Source: Candidatus Limnocylindrales bacterium
Lineage (GTDB): Bacteria > Desulfobacterota > Binatia > UBA1149 > CAITLU01
Assembly (NCBI GenBank): GCA_035626395.1
Contig: DASPNR010000042.1
Span: 412,484 to 476,483, forward strand
Reading direction: 5' to 3'
DNA: 64,000 nt
The translations under genes and the position numbers were made by a program. The notes below the pieces were generated by a model. That model saw only the letters and a list, made by a program, of their open reading frames with translations. It searched no databases and was not told the DNA's origin. Shown here piece by piece: positions 26,112 through 34,484 of the stretch. Position 1 is the stretch's first letter; each line of letters begins with the position of its first letter.

Positions 26112-28235
26112 TCAGTCGCGGATTTCGGCGCTGACGCGGCCCGCCGCCGGCGCATACAGGCGCGTTCCGTAGTCCAGCACCATGCGATCGGCGCTGTAGC
26201 GATAGGCCATCGTGGCCAGCGCGTGCTTGACGCGGGCCAGCCATTCCATGGGGATGCCGTCGTCGCCGCGCTCGTAGAACAGCGGGACGACCTCGTTCTC
26301 GAGCACGGACATCAGCGCGATCGAATCGCGCTCGTCCTGCACCGCCGGATCGACGTGCACGCTGCCGTCGCCGACCGCGAAGCCGCCGGCGCCGTCGTAG
26401 GCCTCGTCCCACCAGCCGTCGAGCGTCGAGCAGTTGAGCGTGGCGTTGAGCACCGCCTTCATGCCGCTGGTGCCGCACGCCTCGAGCGGGCGGCGCGGAA
26501 CGTTCAGCCACAGATCGCATCCCGCCAGCAGCATCCGGCTGACGGCCTGGTCATAGCCTTCGACGAAGACGACGCGGTGCTGGAGCCCCTGCTCGAGCGT
26601 CAGCTCGTGAATGGCGGCGATGACCTTCTTGGCCGGCTCGTCGGCCGGGTGCGCCTTGCCGGCGACCAGGAATTGCACCGGGCGATCACGATCGGTCACC
26701 AGCTCGCGAAGGTGCTCGTAGTCGTGGAACGGTAGAAGCGCGCGCTTGTAGAGGGCGAAGCGCCGCGCCAGCCCGATCGTCAGCGCCTCCGGATGCAGGT
26801 CCGGCACGGGCTCGGTCAGACCGAGGCGCGCGTAGCGCGCGGCGGCGCGCGCCTTGACGAACTCGAGCAGGCGCGCCTTCAGCTGGCGCTTGGTGCGCCA
26901 GAGCGCATCCTCGTCGATGACCATCAGCTCGCTGCGCGTGCCCTCGGCGTGCGTCGGATCGAATGCCTCCCGCGCCAGGTTGCGCCCGTACAGCTCGGCC
27001 AGCTCGGGCGCCAGCCACGTGGCCACGTGCACGCCGTTGGTGACGTGCCCGATGGGGACCTCGAGCTCGCGGCGTTGCGGCCACAGCCTCTTCCACATCC
27101 GGCGCGAGACGTGCCCGTGCAGGCTGCTGACGGCATTGGTGTGGCGCGCCAGCTTCATTGCGCACACGGTCATGCAGAACGTCTCGTGCTCGTCCTCGGG
27201 GTGGACGCGGCCGAACGCGAGCAGCTCCTGCGGCGTCAGCCCGAGCCGCTTGCGCACCGGCGCGAGCATCGCCAGCAGCGGCTCGGCCGCGAAGCGGTCG
27301 TGTCCTGCCTCGACCGGCGTGTGCGTGGTGAAGACGACCGCGGACGCAACGTCGGTGGCCGCCTGATCGAAGGGAAGCCCGGTCTCTTCCATGCGATCGG
27401 CGATGGCCTCGAAGGCGGCGAAGGCCGAATGTCCTTCGTTCATGTGCAGGACCGAGGGGCGGATGCCGACGGCCTTGAGCGCGCGGTAGCCTCCGATTCC
27501 GAGCACGACCTCCTGCACCAGGCGCGTGATGCTGTCGCCGCCGTACAGGCGCAGCGCTCCGGGCAGCACGCTTTCGGGATACTGGTGCGGATCGAGCAGC
27601 AGCAGCCGGCAGCGTCCCACCTGCACCTGCCACAGGTCGGCCGCGATCACCGAAAGTCCGAGCGGCACGTGCACCGAGACCGGCTTGCCCTGCGCGGTGC
27701 GGACGCGCGTGATCGGCGCGCGGTCCGGATCCAGATCCTCGTATTCCTCGGCCTGCCATCCGTCCTTGCGGATGTGCTGGCGGAAGTAGCCGTGCCGGTA
27801 CAGCAGGCTGACGCCGACCGTGGCGATGCCGAGATCCGAGCAGCTCTTGAGGTGGTCGCCGGCAAGCACCCCGAGGCCGCCCGAGTAGATCGGCAGCGAC
27901 TCGTGAATGCAGAACTCGGGGCTGAAGTAGGCGATGGTGCTGGCGGCCAGGCCGCGACAGTGCTGCGAAGCCCACGTTCGCGGCGGCTCCATGTAGGCGC
28001 GCAGCGCGCGCTCGATCTTGGCGAGAGGAGCGGCGATGGCGCCCGCGTGCTCGCGCAGCTTGTCGTCGGAGACATCGATGGAGAAGGCGGTGGGATTGTG
28101 TCCCGTCGCCTCCCACAGATCCGCATCGATGCGGCAGAAGATCGTTTCGAGGCGCCGGTCCCAGCTCCACCACAGGTTGTCGCCGAGCAGGCGAAGGCGA
28201 GCACGAAGCTCGGAGGGGTCATGTTGTTTGCGCAC
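26112..28235 (-). CDS. glgP: Alpha-glucan (glycogen) phosphorylase
   Basis: It releases glucose 1-phosphate from alpha-1,4-glucan. The 707 residues fit the shorter GT35 type found in Thermotoga and actinobacteria. FSPEFCIHESLPIYSGGLG, VLHMNEGHSAF and THTPVEAGHDRF lie in the N-terminal half. The pyridoxal-phosphate site is ACGTSGMKAVLNATLN, with the Lys that binds the cofactor. Its start is a GTG at 28235 with GGAG about 10 nt upstream. It is the far end of a glycogen gene group that also holds glgB, malQ and a GH57 protein, but a secreted beta-helix gene and a divergent gene lie between. Confidence 0.92.
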   Translation of the reverse strand: MRKQHDPSELRARLRLLGDNLWWSWDRRLETIFCRIDADLWEATGHNPTAFSIDVSDDKLREHAGAIAAPLAKIERALRAYMEPPRTWASQHCRGLAASTIAYFSPEFCIHESLPIYSGGLGVLAGDHLKSCSDLGIATVGVSLLYRHGYFRQHIRKDGWQAEEYEDLDPDRAPITRVRTAQGKPVSVHVPLGLSVIAADLWQVQVGRCRLLLLDPHQYPESVLPGALRLYGGDSITRLVQEVVLGIGGYRALKAVGIRPSVLHMNEGHSAFAAFEAIADRMEETGLPFDQAATDVASAVVFTTHTPVEAGHDRFAAEPLLAMLAPVRKRLGLTPQELLAFGRVHPEDEHETFCMTVCAMKLARHTNAVSSLHGHVSRRMWKRLWPQRRELEVPIGHVTNGVHVATWLAPELAELYGRNLAREAFDPTHAEGTRSELMVIDEDALWRTKRQLKARLLEFVKARAAARYARLGLTEPVPDLHPEALTIGLARRFALYKRALLPFHDYEHLRELVTDRDRPVQFLVAGKAHPADEPAKKVIAAIHELTLEQGLQHRVVFVEGYDQAVSRMLLAGCDLWLNVPRRPLEACGTSGMKAVLNATLNCSTLDGWWDEAYDGAGGFAVGDGSVHVDPAVQDERDSIALMSVLENEVVPLFYERGDDGIPMEWLARVKHALATMAYRYSADRMVLDYGTRLYAPAAGRVSAEIRD

Positions 28236-28600
28236 TTCCGGTTGCTCCAGGATCCCCGCGGCCGTCTATAGCGGGACCACGCCTGCGGTGCGAAGGGGCG
28301 ACGTTTCTCCGATCCAGTGTGGCCGCCGCCGCGCGGCAAGGATTCTTGGTGCCGTCGGGAATTCGGACTTCGAGACCGCCGGCGATGCTTCGAGGTAGCG
28401 CCTCCTGTGCCGGCAGGTGTGCAGTCGGTCGTCGCCGCGCCCCTCGCGTCGACGCAGCTCGTAGGCAATCCGGAAGTTCGCCCACCTGGGTAGAAAACAA
28501 AGAAGTGAGATTGGCCCCCGCAAAAGCGCCGACTCGACGCTGGCGCAGCGATACTCATCGCCGTAAAACCTCCGCTCCGCTGCTGCGGAAGGAGGGAAAC
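28236..28600. other. Intergenic region between divergent glgP and secreted-protein gene
   Basis: This 365-bp stretch holds no convincing gene. It must carry promoters for both flanking genes. An A-rich patch (about 28491-28507) near the middle is a possible promoter-proximal element, but no -35/-10 pair stands out. Confidence 0.4.
28589..28595 (+). promoter_or_regulatory. Strong ribosome binding site of the 28601 gene
   Basis: AAGGAGG lies 5 nt before the ATG at 28601 and fixes that start. Confidence 0.75.
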
Positions 28601-29272
28601 ATGCTTTCCACTATCGCGCGTATGACCGGCATTCTGGTCCTGGGCGGCGTCGTCGCTGCCACGCCGGGTATTGCCGGCGTGAGCGGGGATCATCTGACCT
28701 GCTTCAAGATCAAGGACTCGAACACCAAGACCAATGCGGTGATCAATCTGACACCGACGTCGGATGACTTTCCGGTCACCCCGGGCTGCACGCTCAAGAC
28801 GCGCAGCAAGGAGCTCTGCACGCCGTCGTCGAAGGCGCACGTGGATCCGCCGAGTCCCGTCGAGGACGTGGGCGGCGAGCACCTCGAGAATTCGTTCCTC
28901 TGCTACAAGATGAAGTGTCCGAAGCTGGACGTTTCCGACATGGCGGCCGTCGACCAGTTCGGCGCGCGCACCGTCAGCGGCTTCAAGACCAAGCGCCTGT
29001 GTGTTCCTGCCGAGACGAGCGTCGTCACGACCACGACGCTGCCGGTGACGACCACGACGCTGCCGGTGACGACCACGCTCGACGCCACGACCACGACCAT
29101 TGCGCCGACGACGACGGTTCCTGCCGCCGTGTGCGGCGACGGGATGATCGAAGGCAGCGAGGAGTGCGACGATGCCCCGCCGGCCGAGAATGGCGACGGC
29201 TGCAGCGCGCAGTGCCTGGTCGAGTCGGGCTTCATCTGCAGCGGCCAGCCCAGCGTCTGCCTGCCCCTCTGA
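28601..29272 (+). CDS. Secreted DHLxCFK-domain protein with Thr-rich linker and DUF4215 repeat
   Basis: The 223-residue protein has a signal peptide (about 1-25). A six-cysteine domain of about 115 residues follows: DHLTCFKIKD, LKTRSKELC, FLCYKMKC and DQFGARTVSGFKTKRLC. A linker of TTTTLPV units (about 143-170) comes next, and the last part is a DUF4215 Cys-rich repeat (CGDGMIEGSEECDD, NGDGCSAQC). The first domain has a paralog at 38821-39528. Such proteins abound in Binatota-like genomes and their role is unknown. They are probably extracellular or surface proteins with disulfide-held folds. Confidence 0.85.
   Translation: MLSTIARMTGILVLGGVVAATPGIAGVSGDHLTCFKIKDSNTKTNAVINLTPTSDDFPVTPGCTLKTRSKELCTPSSKAHVDPPSPVEDVGGEHLENSFLCYKMKCPKLDVSDMAAVDQFGARTVSGFKTKRLCVPAETSVVTTTTLPVTTTTLPVTTTLDATTTTIAPTTTVPAAVCGDGMIEGSEECDDAPPAENGDGCSAQCLVESGFICSGQPSVCLPL
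29027..29068 (+). repeat. Two tandem 21-bp units coding the Thr-rich linker
   Basis: Units 29027-29047 and 29048-29068 are identical and encode TTTTLPV-type peptide. A partial third unit follows. Its number could vary by slippage. Confidence 0.8.
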
Positions 29273-29427
29273 ATTTGGGTGCGGCGGCAGCGGGGCCTCG
29301 CGCCTCGCCGCCGCCGCTGCCCGAGTCGGAACCGCGGACGCGGCCTCGACGGCGCGTCAGCCTCGCTTTGCGCACATGCCGGTCAGCCAGATTGCGCCAG
29401 CGGTCGATCCGCGCAGGTCAGGTTCTG

Positions 29428-30492
29428 CTACTCGATGCACGGATCGTTGCTGGTTCGAAACGTATTGTCCGTCCAGGTGGACGAAGCACAGGCGGTCGTG
29501 TCGCGCACGTCGTTCGTGCCGCCGCTCTCCAGCGCCACACTGCCGGTGATCTCGTTGCCCGTACCGCCGGCGACCTGAATTCCGTTGCCGCCGTTGTTGA
29601 CCGAGCGCACGCCGCGGACGTGGACATCGTCGTCGTCCACGTAAACTCCGTCGCCGGAGTTGCTGGTGGCGGCGCTGGCCTCCAGCGTCGTGCCCGGCCC
29701 GGTAAGCTCGTAGCCACGCTGCCCGTTGTTGCTCGCGTCGCTGCGTTCGATCGAGTTGTCCCCGCCATTGACGACGAAGCCCGAGCCCGTGCTGCGCGAA
29801 GCCGTGCAGTTCCTGAGTCGGTTCGCCGTGCCATTGACTTCGACGCCGTCGTTGCCCGCGCTGACCGACTCGCAGTCGTCGATCTTGAGCGACTCGCCGG
29901 TGACGACGATGCCTTGCTTGTCCGCCTGTGCTGCCACGATCGAGGAGACCTTGCTGCCGGTTCCGCCCAGGATGAAGCCTTCATTGGTCAGGTTCGTGGC
30001 CACGAGCGAACGCATGCTGTTCTTGTCGCTTTCGATGAAAAAGCCGGGACCGGTCCCCGAAACGTTGGTGACGGCCACGCCCGTGAGCTTGTTGCGGTCG
30101 GAGCCGAGGAATACGTGCACGCCGGTGCCGTCGATGCCCTTGATCGCCATGTTCGACAGCGAATGCTTGCCGGTGCCGGCAAGGCGCACGCCGTAGGTCG
30201 CGCAGCCGCGCACCGAGCCGCCGGTGATCTGCGCGCCTTCGCCGGATACATGGATGCCGGCCCCCGGGTTCAGTGCATCGCACTGGATCTGGTGTCCCGC
30301 CATATCCAGCTTGACCGGGCCGATCACGATGAGGGACGCGTTGCCGGCCCCGGTGCAGCCTGTGATGTCCGCGCCCAGCGTCACCGTCGCGCCGGGTCCG
30401 ACGGTGTCGCCGCAACTCTGCGCGGCGGCATTGCCGGCGGCGGCGACGATGAGCAGCCCACAGAATCCGAACATCCGAACGTGATCGTACAT
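29428..30492 (-). CDS. Secreted right-handed beta-helix protein
   Basis: The 354 residues begin with a signal peptide ending near AAAQS. About ten PbH1-type coils of roughly 22 residues follow (for example GVRLAGTGKHSLSNMAIKGI and GIVVTGESLKIDDCESVSAG), forming a parallel beta-helix. Cys residues near both ends may close it. No carbohydrate-active catalytic residues were recognised. GAGGGG (30501-30506) stands 8 nt before the ATG. It shares the fold, but not close sequence, with the protein at 36653. Confidence 0.8.
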   Translation of the reverse strand: MYDHVRMFGFCGLLIVAAAGNAAAQSCGDTVGPGATVTLGADITGCTGAGNASLIVIGPVKLDMAGHQIQCDALNPGAGIHVSGEGAQITGGSVRGCATYGVRLAGTGKHSLSNMAIKGIDGTGVHVFLGSDRNKLTGVAVTNVSGTGPGFFIESDKNSMRSLVATNLTNEGFILGGTGSKVSSIVAAQADKQGIVVTGESLKIDDCESVSAGNDGVEVNGTANRLRNCTASRSTGSGFVVNGGDNSIERSDASNNGQRGYELTGPGTTLEASAATSNSGDGVYVDDDDVHVRGVRSVNNGGNGIQVAGGTGNEITGSVALESGGTNDVRDTTACASSTWTDNTFRTSNDPCIE

Positions 30493-30681
30493 CTACCTTT
30501 CCCCTCGGCGTTGCAGTGGATCGTCACGGCTACGGCGCGACCTGCAAGAGCGCAGGCACACCGAGCTCCGGCGACGACGCCATTGGCTCTCTGAGCGTTA
30601 TGTCCGCCAGGCACCGCTGACGCCAGTACGCCGCGCAGCGAGGGCTGCGCGGCGCGGTGAGGTCGAGCGTTTGCAGCGTCC

Positions 30682-32238
30682 TCACCGCGCCGCCGAACGC
30701 CTCCGTGCACCTGGGGCCCGCACCCCCTGTGGCCGTCTCTGTGCGACGACGCGGCGGTAAAGCTCGTCACCCACGTCGCCGTCGTTGCCTCGCACCTGGG
30801 CAAGCACCGCGACGAAGCGCTGCTCGATCTCCTCGGCCGCCTTTCCGGAAAGCTCGATGGCTCGCGCCGCATGGGCAAGCCCCTGCAGCGGCTCGATGTC
30901 GGAGAGATCGTCGAAGAACCACGCACAGCTCGCATACATGTGCAGCGTGTGGCGCTGCATCTCCAGCAGCTCGAAGATCCGCGCGCGCTGGCGCGGCTTC
31001 GGCTGCCCGCGGCCGTGGCGTGCGAGAAACTCCCGCTCGCTCTCCGGCGTCCTCTCGACGAGAAGCTCGACGTAGGCGTCCCGCGCTTCCCACGGCGACG
31101 TCAGCAGCGCACCGCCTTCGCGCTCGAAGATGCCGCCGAGCCGATCGCGCAGGTCGTCGAGCGCCTCGCGCAGCGGCCCGCGCCAGCGCTGGCAGCCGCC
31201 GCCGCGGCGACCTGCGTGGCAGCCGCAGTCGGAGCGCCACCGCTCCACGCCATGGATGCAGCTCCAGGAGCTGCGCTCGTGAAGCCGCACTTCGACGACC
31301 GCCGGATGCTGCTCGAGCCATCGCCCGTAGACGGTCAGGTCGAGCCGGCTGCGACCGAGCGCCGCCGACTCCAGGATCCAAGCCAGGCCCATGTCGGCGA
31401 AATGATGGTGATGCCCGAACGTCTCCCCGTCGGTGGCGAAGTGGATCAGGCACGGCGAAGTCGCCGCGAGGCGGCCGGCCCCTTCGTGGCGGGCGGCTTC
31501 CTCGAGCGTGCGAAGAAACGCCGCGCCGTCGCTCAGCGCTCCGCCGAAGGCGACGTCGTGCGCAAGACCGCCATCGTAGAGAAACACGGCGATGGTGCGG
31601 TCCGACGGCAGCCGAACGAGATACGGCCGCCGGGTGTCGAGCATGCCGCTGGTGGCGCCGACCTGACGCCACGCGCCGCCCGGCTCTCGCACCTGCGCCG
31701 CCTGGCGCTGTGCCAGCACGGTGAAGCGCACGCCTTCATCCACCAGCGCCTCCAGCGTCGGCGTGTCCACCGCCGCTTCGGGCAGCCAGATGCCTTCGCT
31801 CTTGCGGCCGAAGCGCAGCTCGAAATCGCGCAAGCCCCAGCGGATCTCGGTGCGGCGGTCGCGATCGCACGCGAGCGGCAGAATGGCATGCGAATAGCTC
31901 TGGGCGATGGCCGGCCCATGCCCGCCGAAGCGTTCGCGGCCTTCGGCGTCGGCTGCCAGCACGGCTGCATAGACGTCGCGCTGCTCGCGCGCCAGATAGC
32001 GCAGCAGCGTCGGTCCGAAGTCGAAGCTCATGAACGCGTAGTTGTTGATGGTGCGGTCGGGCAGCCCCGCTCCGGCCATGATGCGGGCACGCGAATTGGC
32101 GCGATAGCACTCGTCGGTGATGCGCTCGTTCCAGTCGTGGAACGGCGCGGCGCTCGGCTGCTCGTCCAGCAGCTCGGTCCACGGGTTCTCGCGCGGCGGC
32201 TGGTAGAAATGGCCGTGGATGCAGAGGGCACCGCGCAT
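30682..32238 (-). CDS. GH57-family DUF3536 glycoside hydrolase-like protein, short form
   Basis: The N-terminal half is a GH57-type barrel: CIHGHFYQPPRENPW at the start, EGIWLPEAAVD and FATDGETFGHHHH, the last in the position of the family acid/base region. From about residue 330 a DUF3536 segment begins (HERSSWSCIHGVERW, MYASCAWFFDD). At 518 residues it stops early in DUF3536, whereas relatives are usually around 800. The start is either ATG 32238, matching the family N terminus, or ATG 32253, which overlaps the glgB stop. It lies directly downstream of glgB and malQ, so an alpha-glucan role is likely. Confidence 0.78.
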   Translation of the reverse strand: MRGALCIHGHFYQPPRENPWTELLDEQPSAAPFHDWNERITDECYRANSRARIMAGAGLPDRTINNYAFMSFDFGPTLLRYLAREQRDVYAAVLAADAEGRERFGGHGPAIAQSYSHAILPLACDRDRRTEIRWGLRDFELRFGRKSEGIWLPEAAVDTPTLEALVDEGVRFTVLAQRQAAQVREPGGAWRQVGATSGMLDTRRPYLVRLPSDRTIAVFLYDGGLAHDVAFGGALSDGAAFLRTLEEAARHEGAGRLAATSPCLIHFATDGETFGHHHHFADMGLAWILESAALGRSRLDLTVYGRWLEQHPAVVEVRLHERSSWSCIHGVERWRSDCGCHAGRRGGGCQRWRGPLREALDDLRDRLGGIFEREGGALLTSPWEARDAYVELLVERTPESEREFLARHGRGQPKPRQRARIFELLEMQRHTLHMYASCAWFFDDLSDIEPLQGLAHAARAIELSGKAAEEIEQRFVAVLAQVRGNDGDVGDELYRRVVAQRRPQGVRAPGARRRSAAR

Positions 32239-32246
32239 GACTGGCT

Positions 32247-34484
32247 CTACCATTCGATCGCCGCCGCGGCCTCGTCGTCTCCCTCGTAGCGAAGGACGAT
32301 CGCGGCCAGAGGCGGCAGCACCAGGCGCAGCGAACAGGGACGGCCGTGCATCGGCATCTCGTCGGTGGAGGCGCCGCCCATGTTGCCGAGGTCGCCGCCG
32401 CCGTAGAGGGCCGAGTCCGTATTGAGGCGCTCGCGCCAGTGGCCCGCCTTGGGTGCGCCGATGCGGTAATCGTGACGCGGCACCGGCGTGAAGTTGAACA
32501 CGGCCATGACCGGTGTCGAATGCAGCGCGTCCCAGCGCAGCAGCGACAGCGTGCTTCCGGCGGCGTCGGCGCAGTCGATCCATTCGAAGCCGGCCGGATC
32601 GAAGTCGCGCTCGTGCAGCGAGGGAATCGACGTGTACAGGGCGTTCAGATCGGCGACCAGGCGCGAGATGCCCTGGCGCTCCGGGCTCGCCTCGAAGCCC
32701 TGCCAGTCCAGCGGCGCGTCATGGTTCCATTCGTAGGGCTGGGCCAGCTCGCCGCCCATGAACAACAGCTTCTTGCCGGGCATCATCCACTGGTAGGCCA
32801 GCAGCAGGCGCAGGTTGGCCAGGCGCTGCCACGGGTCGCCGGGCATCTTCGCCACGAGCGCTCCCTTGCCGTGCACGACCTCGTCGTGCGACAGCGGCAG
32901 CACGAAGTTCTCGTTGAACGCGTAGATCATCCGGAACGTCAGCGCGCTCTGGTGATAGCGGCGGTGGATCGGGTCGCGCGAGAAATAGGCGAGGGTGTCG
33001 TTCATCCACCCCATGTCCCATTTCATGCCGAAACCGAGGCCGCCGGCCGAGGTCGGCCGCGAGACCTTGGGCCATGCCGTCGATTCCTCGGCGATGGTGT
33101 GGGCATCGGGAAACTCGGAGTAGACCGCCTCGTTGAGCGCACGCAGGAACGAGATGGCGCCGAGGTTCTCGCGGCCGCCGTGCTCATTGGGCACCCATTG
33201 TCCGTGTCCGCGCGAGTAATCCAGGTACAGCATGGATGCCACGGCATCGACGCGGATCGCATCGGCGTGGTAGCGGTCGAGCCAGAAGATCGCGCTGCTG
33301 AGCAGGAACGCCCGCACCTCGTTGCGATCGTAGTTGAAGACCAGGCTCTTCCAGTCGGGATGGAAGCCCTTGCGCGGATCGGCATGCTCGAACAGATAGG
33401 TGCCGTCGAAATGCCCCAGGCCGTGGTCATCTTCGGGAAAGTGCGACGGCACCCAGTCCAGGATCACGCCGATGCCGGCCTGGTGCAGGCGGTCGATCAG
33501 GTACATCAGGTCCTGCGGTGTGCCGAAACGCGAGGTGGCCGCGAAGTAGCCGGAGACCTGATAGCCCCACGACGCGTAGAAGGGATGCTCCATCAGCGGC
33601 ATCATCTCCACGTGCGTGAAGCCGTGCCGCTGCACGTGCTCGATCAGAGGATCGGCGATGTCCCGGTAGCCGTACGACCACCCGTTCTCGCGATGGCGCC
33701 AGGAACCGAGGTGCATCTCGTAGATCGAGATCGGCGAATCGAGCGCATTTCGTGCCCAGCGCGTCTTCATCCACTGCTGGTCGTTCCACTCGTACTCCAG
33801 GTCCCAGACCACGGAAGCGGTGCGCGGCGGCTGCTCGGCGAAGATGGCGAAGGGATCGGCCTTCTCGCGGCGGTGCCCGTCGACGCTCGACTCGATGTGG
33901 AACTTGTAGAGGCTGCCGCGCGCGGCGCTCTCGCAGAATCCTTCCCAGACGCCCGAGCTGCCGAGCGGATGGAGCGGGTCGCTGCCGCTGTTCCAGGCAT
34001 TGAAGTCGCCGATGACGCTGACGTAGCGCGCATTGGGCGCCCACACGGCAAAGTGCACGCCGCGGCGGCCGTCGCGCTCGGCCACGTGCGCGCCCAGCTT
34101 CTGGAAGAGCCGCCGGTGCGTGCCCTCGTTGAAGAAGTGCAGATCGTGCTCGCCCAGCCATGGCGAGACGGGTCCCGGCGGCTGCGGCGGTGCGGGCGCA
34201 GGCTCGATCGCCGGCGGCGGGGTGGTGACGTCCGGCTCCGGTGGTGCCGGCACGCGGGTGATGCGCGTGCGCCTCGGCCGCGGCGTCTGCTCGCGTGCAT
34301 TCCCGGTCTTGGAAGCCGCGCGCCTGCTGCGCGTGCGTGGCGCGTCGGGATCGGCGGCGCCGCCGCCGGCCTTGGCGCCCGATGCGGTCTTGGCGACCGA
34401 GCGTCCGGCCTTGGCCGTTCCGCTCTTTCTCGCGCGGCCCTCGCCGTCATCGCTTGCGGTCGTCTTTTTCTTGCGACTGCTCAC
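32247..34484 (-). CDS. glgB: 1,4-alpha-glucan branching enzyme
   Basis: It makes alpha-1,6 branches in glycogen. The 745 residues include the CBM48 region (HFAVWAPNARYVSVIGDFN) and a GH13 barrel. The nucleophile Asp is in IRVDAVASMLY, the acid Glu in IAEESTAWP and the third carboxylate in LSHDEVVHGKG. The first 100 residues are unusual: a Lys/Arg/Ala-rich, then Pro-rich disordered extension in place of the N1 domain. The GTG start at 34484 overlaps the malQ stop (GTGA), so the genes are coupled. Confidence 0.93.
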   Translation of the reverse strand: MSSRKKKTTASDDGEGRARKSGTAKAGRSVAKTASGAKAGGGAADPDAPRTRSRRAASKTGNAREQTPRPRRTRITRVPAPPEPDVTTPPPAIEPAPAPPQPPGPVSPWLGEHDLHFFNEGTHRRLFQKLGAHVAERDGRRGVHFAVWAPNARYVSVIGDFNAWNSGSDPLHPLGSSGVWEGFCESAARGSLYKFHIESSVDGHRREKADPFAIFAEQPPRTASVVWDLEYEWNDQQWMKTRWARNALDSPISIYEMHLGSWRHRENGWSYGYRDIADPLIEHVQRHGFTHVEMMPLMEHPFYASWGYQVSGYFAATSRFGTPQDLMYLIDRLHQAGIGVILDWVPSHFPEDDHGLGHFDGTYLFEHADPRKGFHPDWKSLVFNYDRNEVRAFLLSSAIFWLDRYHADAIRVDAVASMLYLDYSRGHGQWVPNEHGGRENLGAISFLRALNEAVYSEFPDAHTIAEESTAWPKVSRPTSAGGLGFGMKWDMGWMNDTLAYFSRDPIHRRYHQSALTFRMIYAFNENFVLPLSHDEVVHGKGALVAKMPGDPWQRLANLRLLLAYQWMMPGKKLLFMGGELAQPYEWNHDAPLDWQGFEASPERQGISRLVADLNALYTSIPSLHERDFDPAGFEWIDCADAAGSTLSLLRWDALHSTPVMAVFNFTPVPRHDYRIGAPKAGHWRERLNTDSALYGGGDLGNMGGASTDEMPMHGRPCSLRLVLPPLAAIVLRYEGDDEAAAAIEW

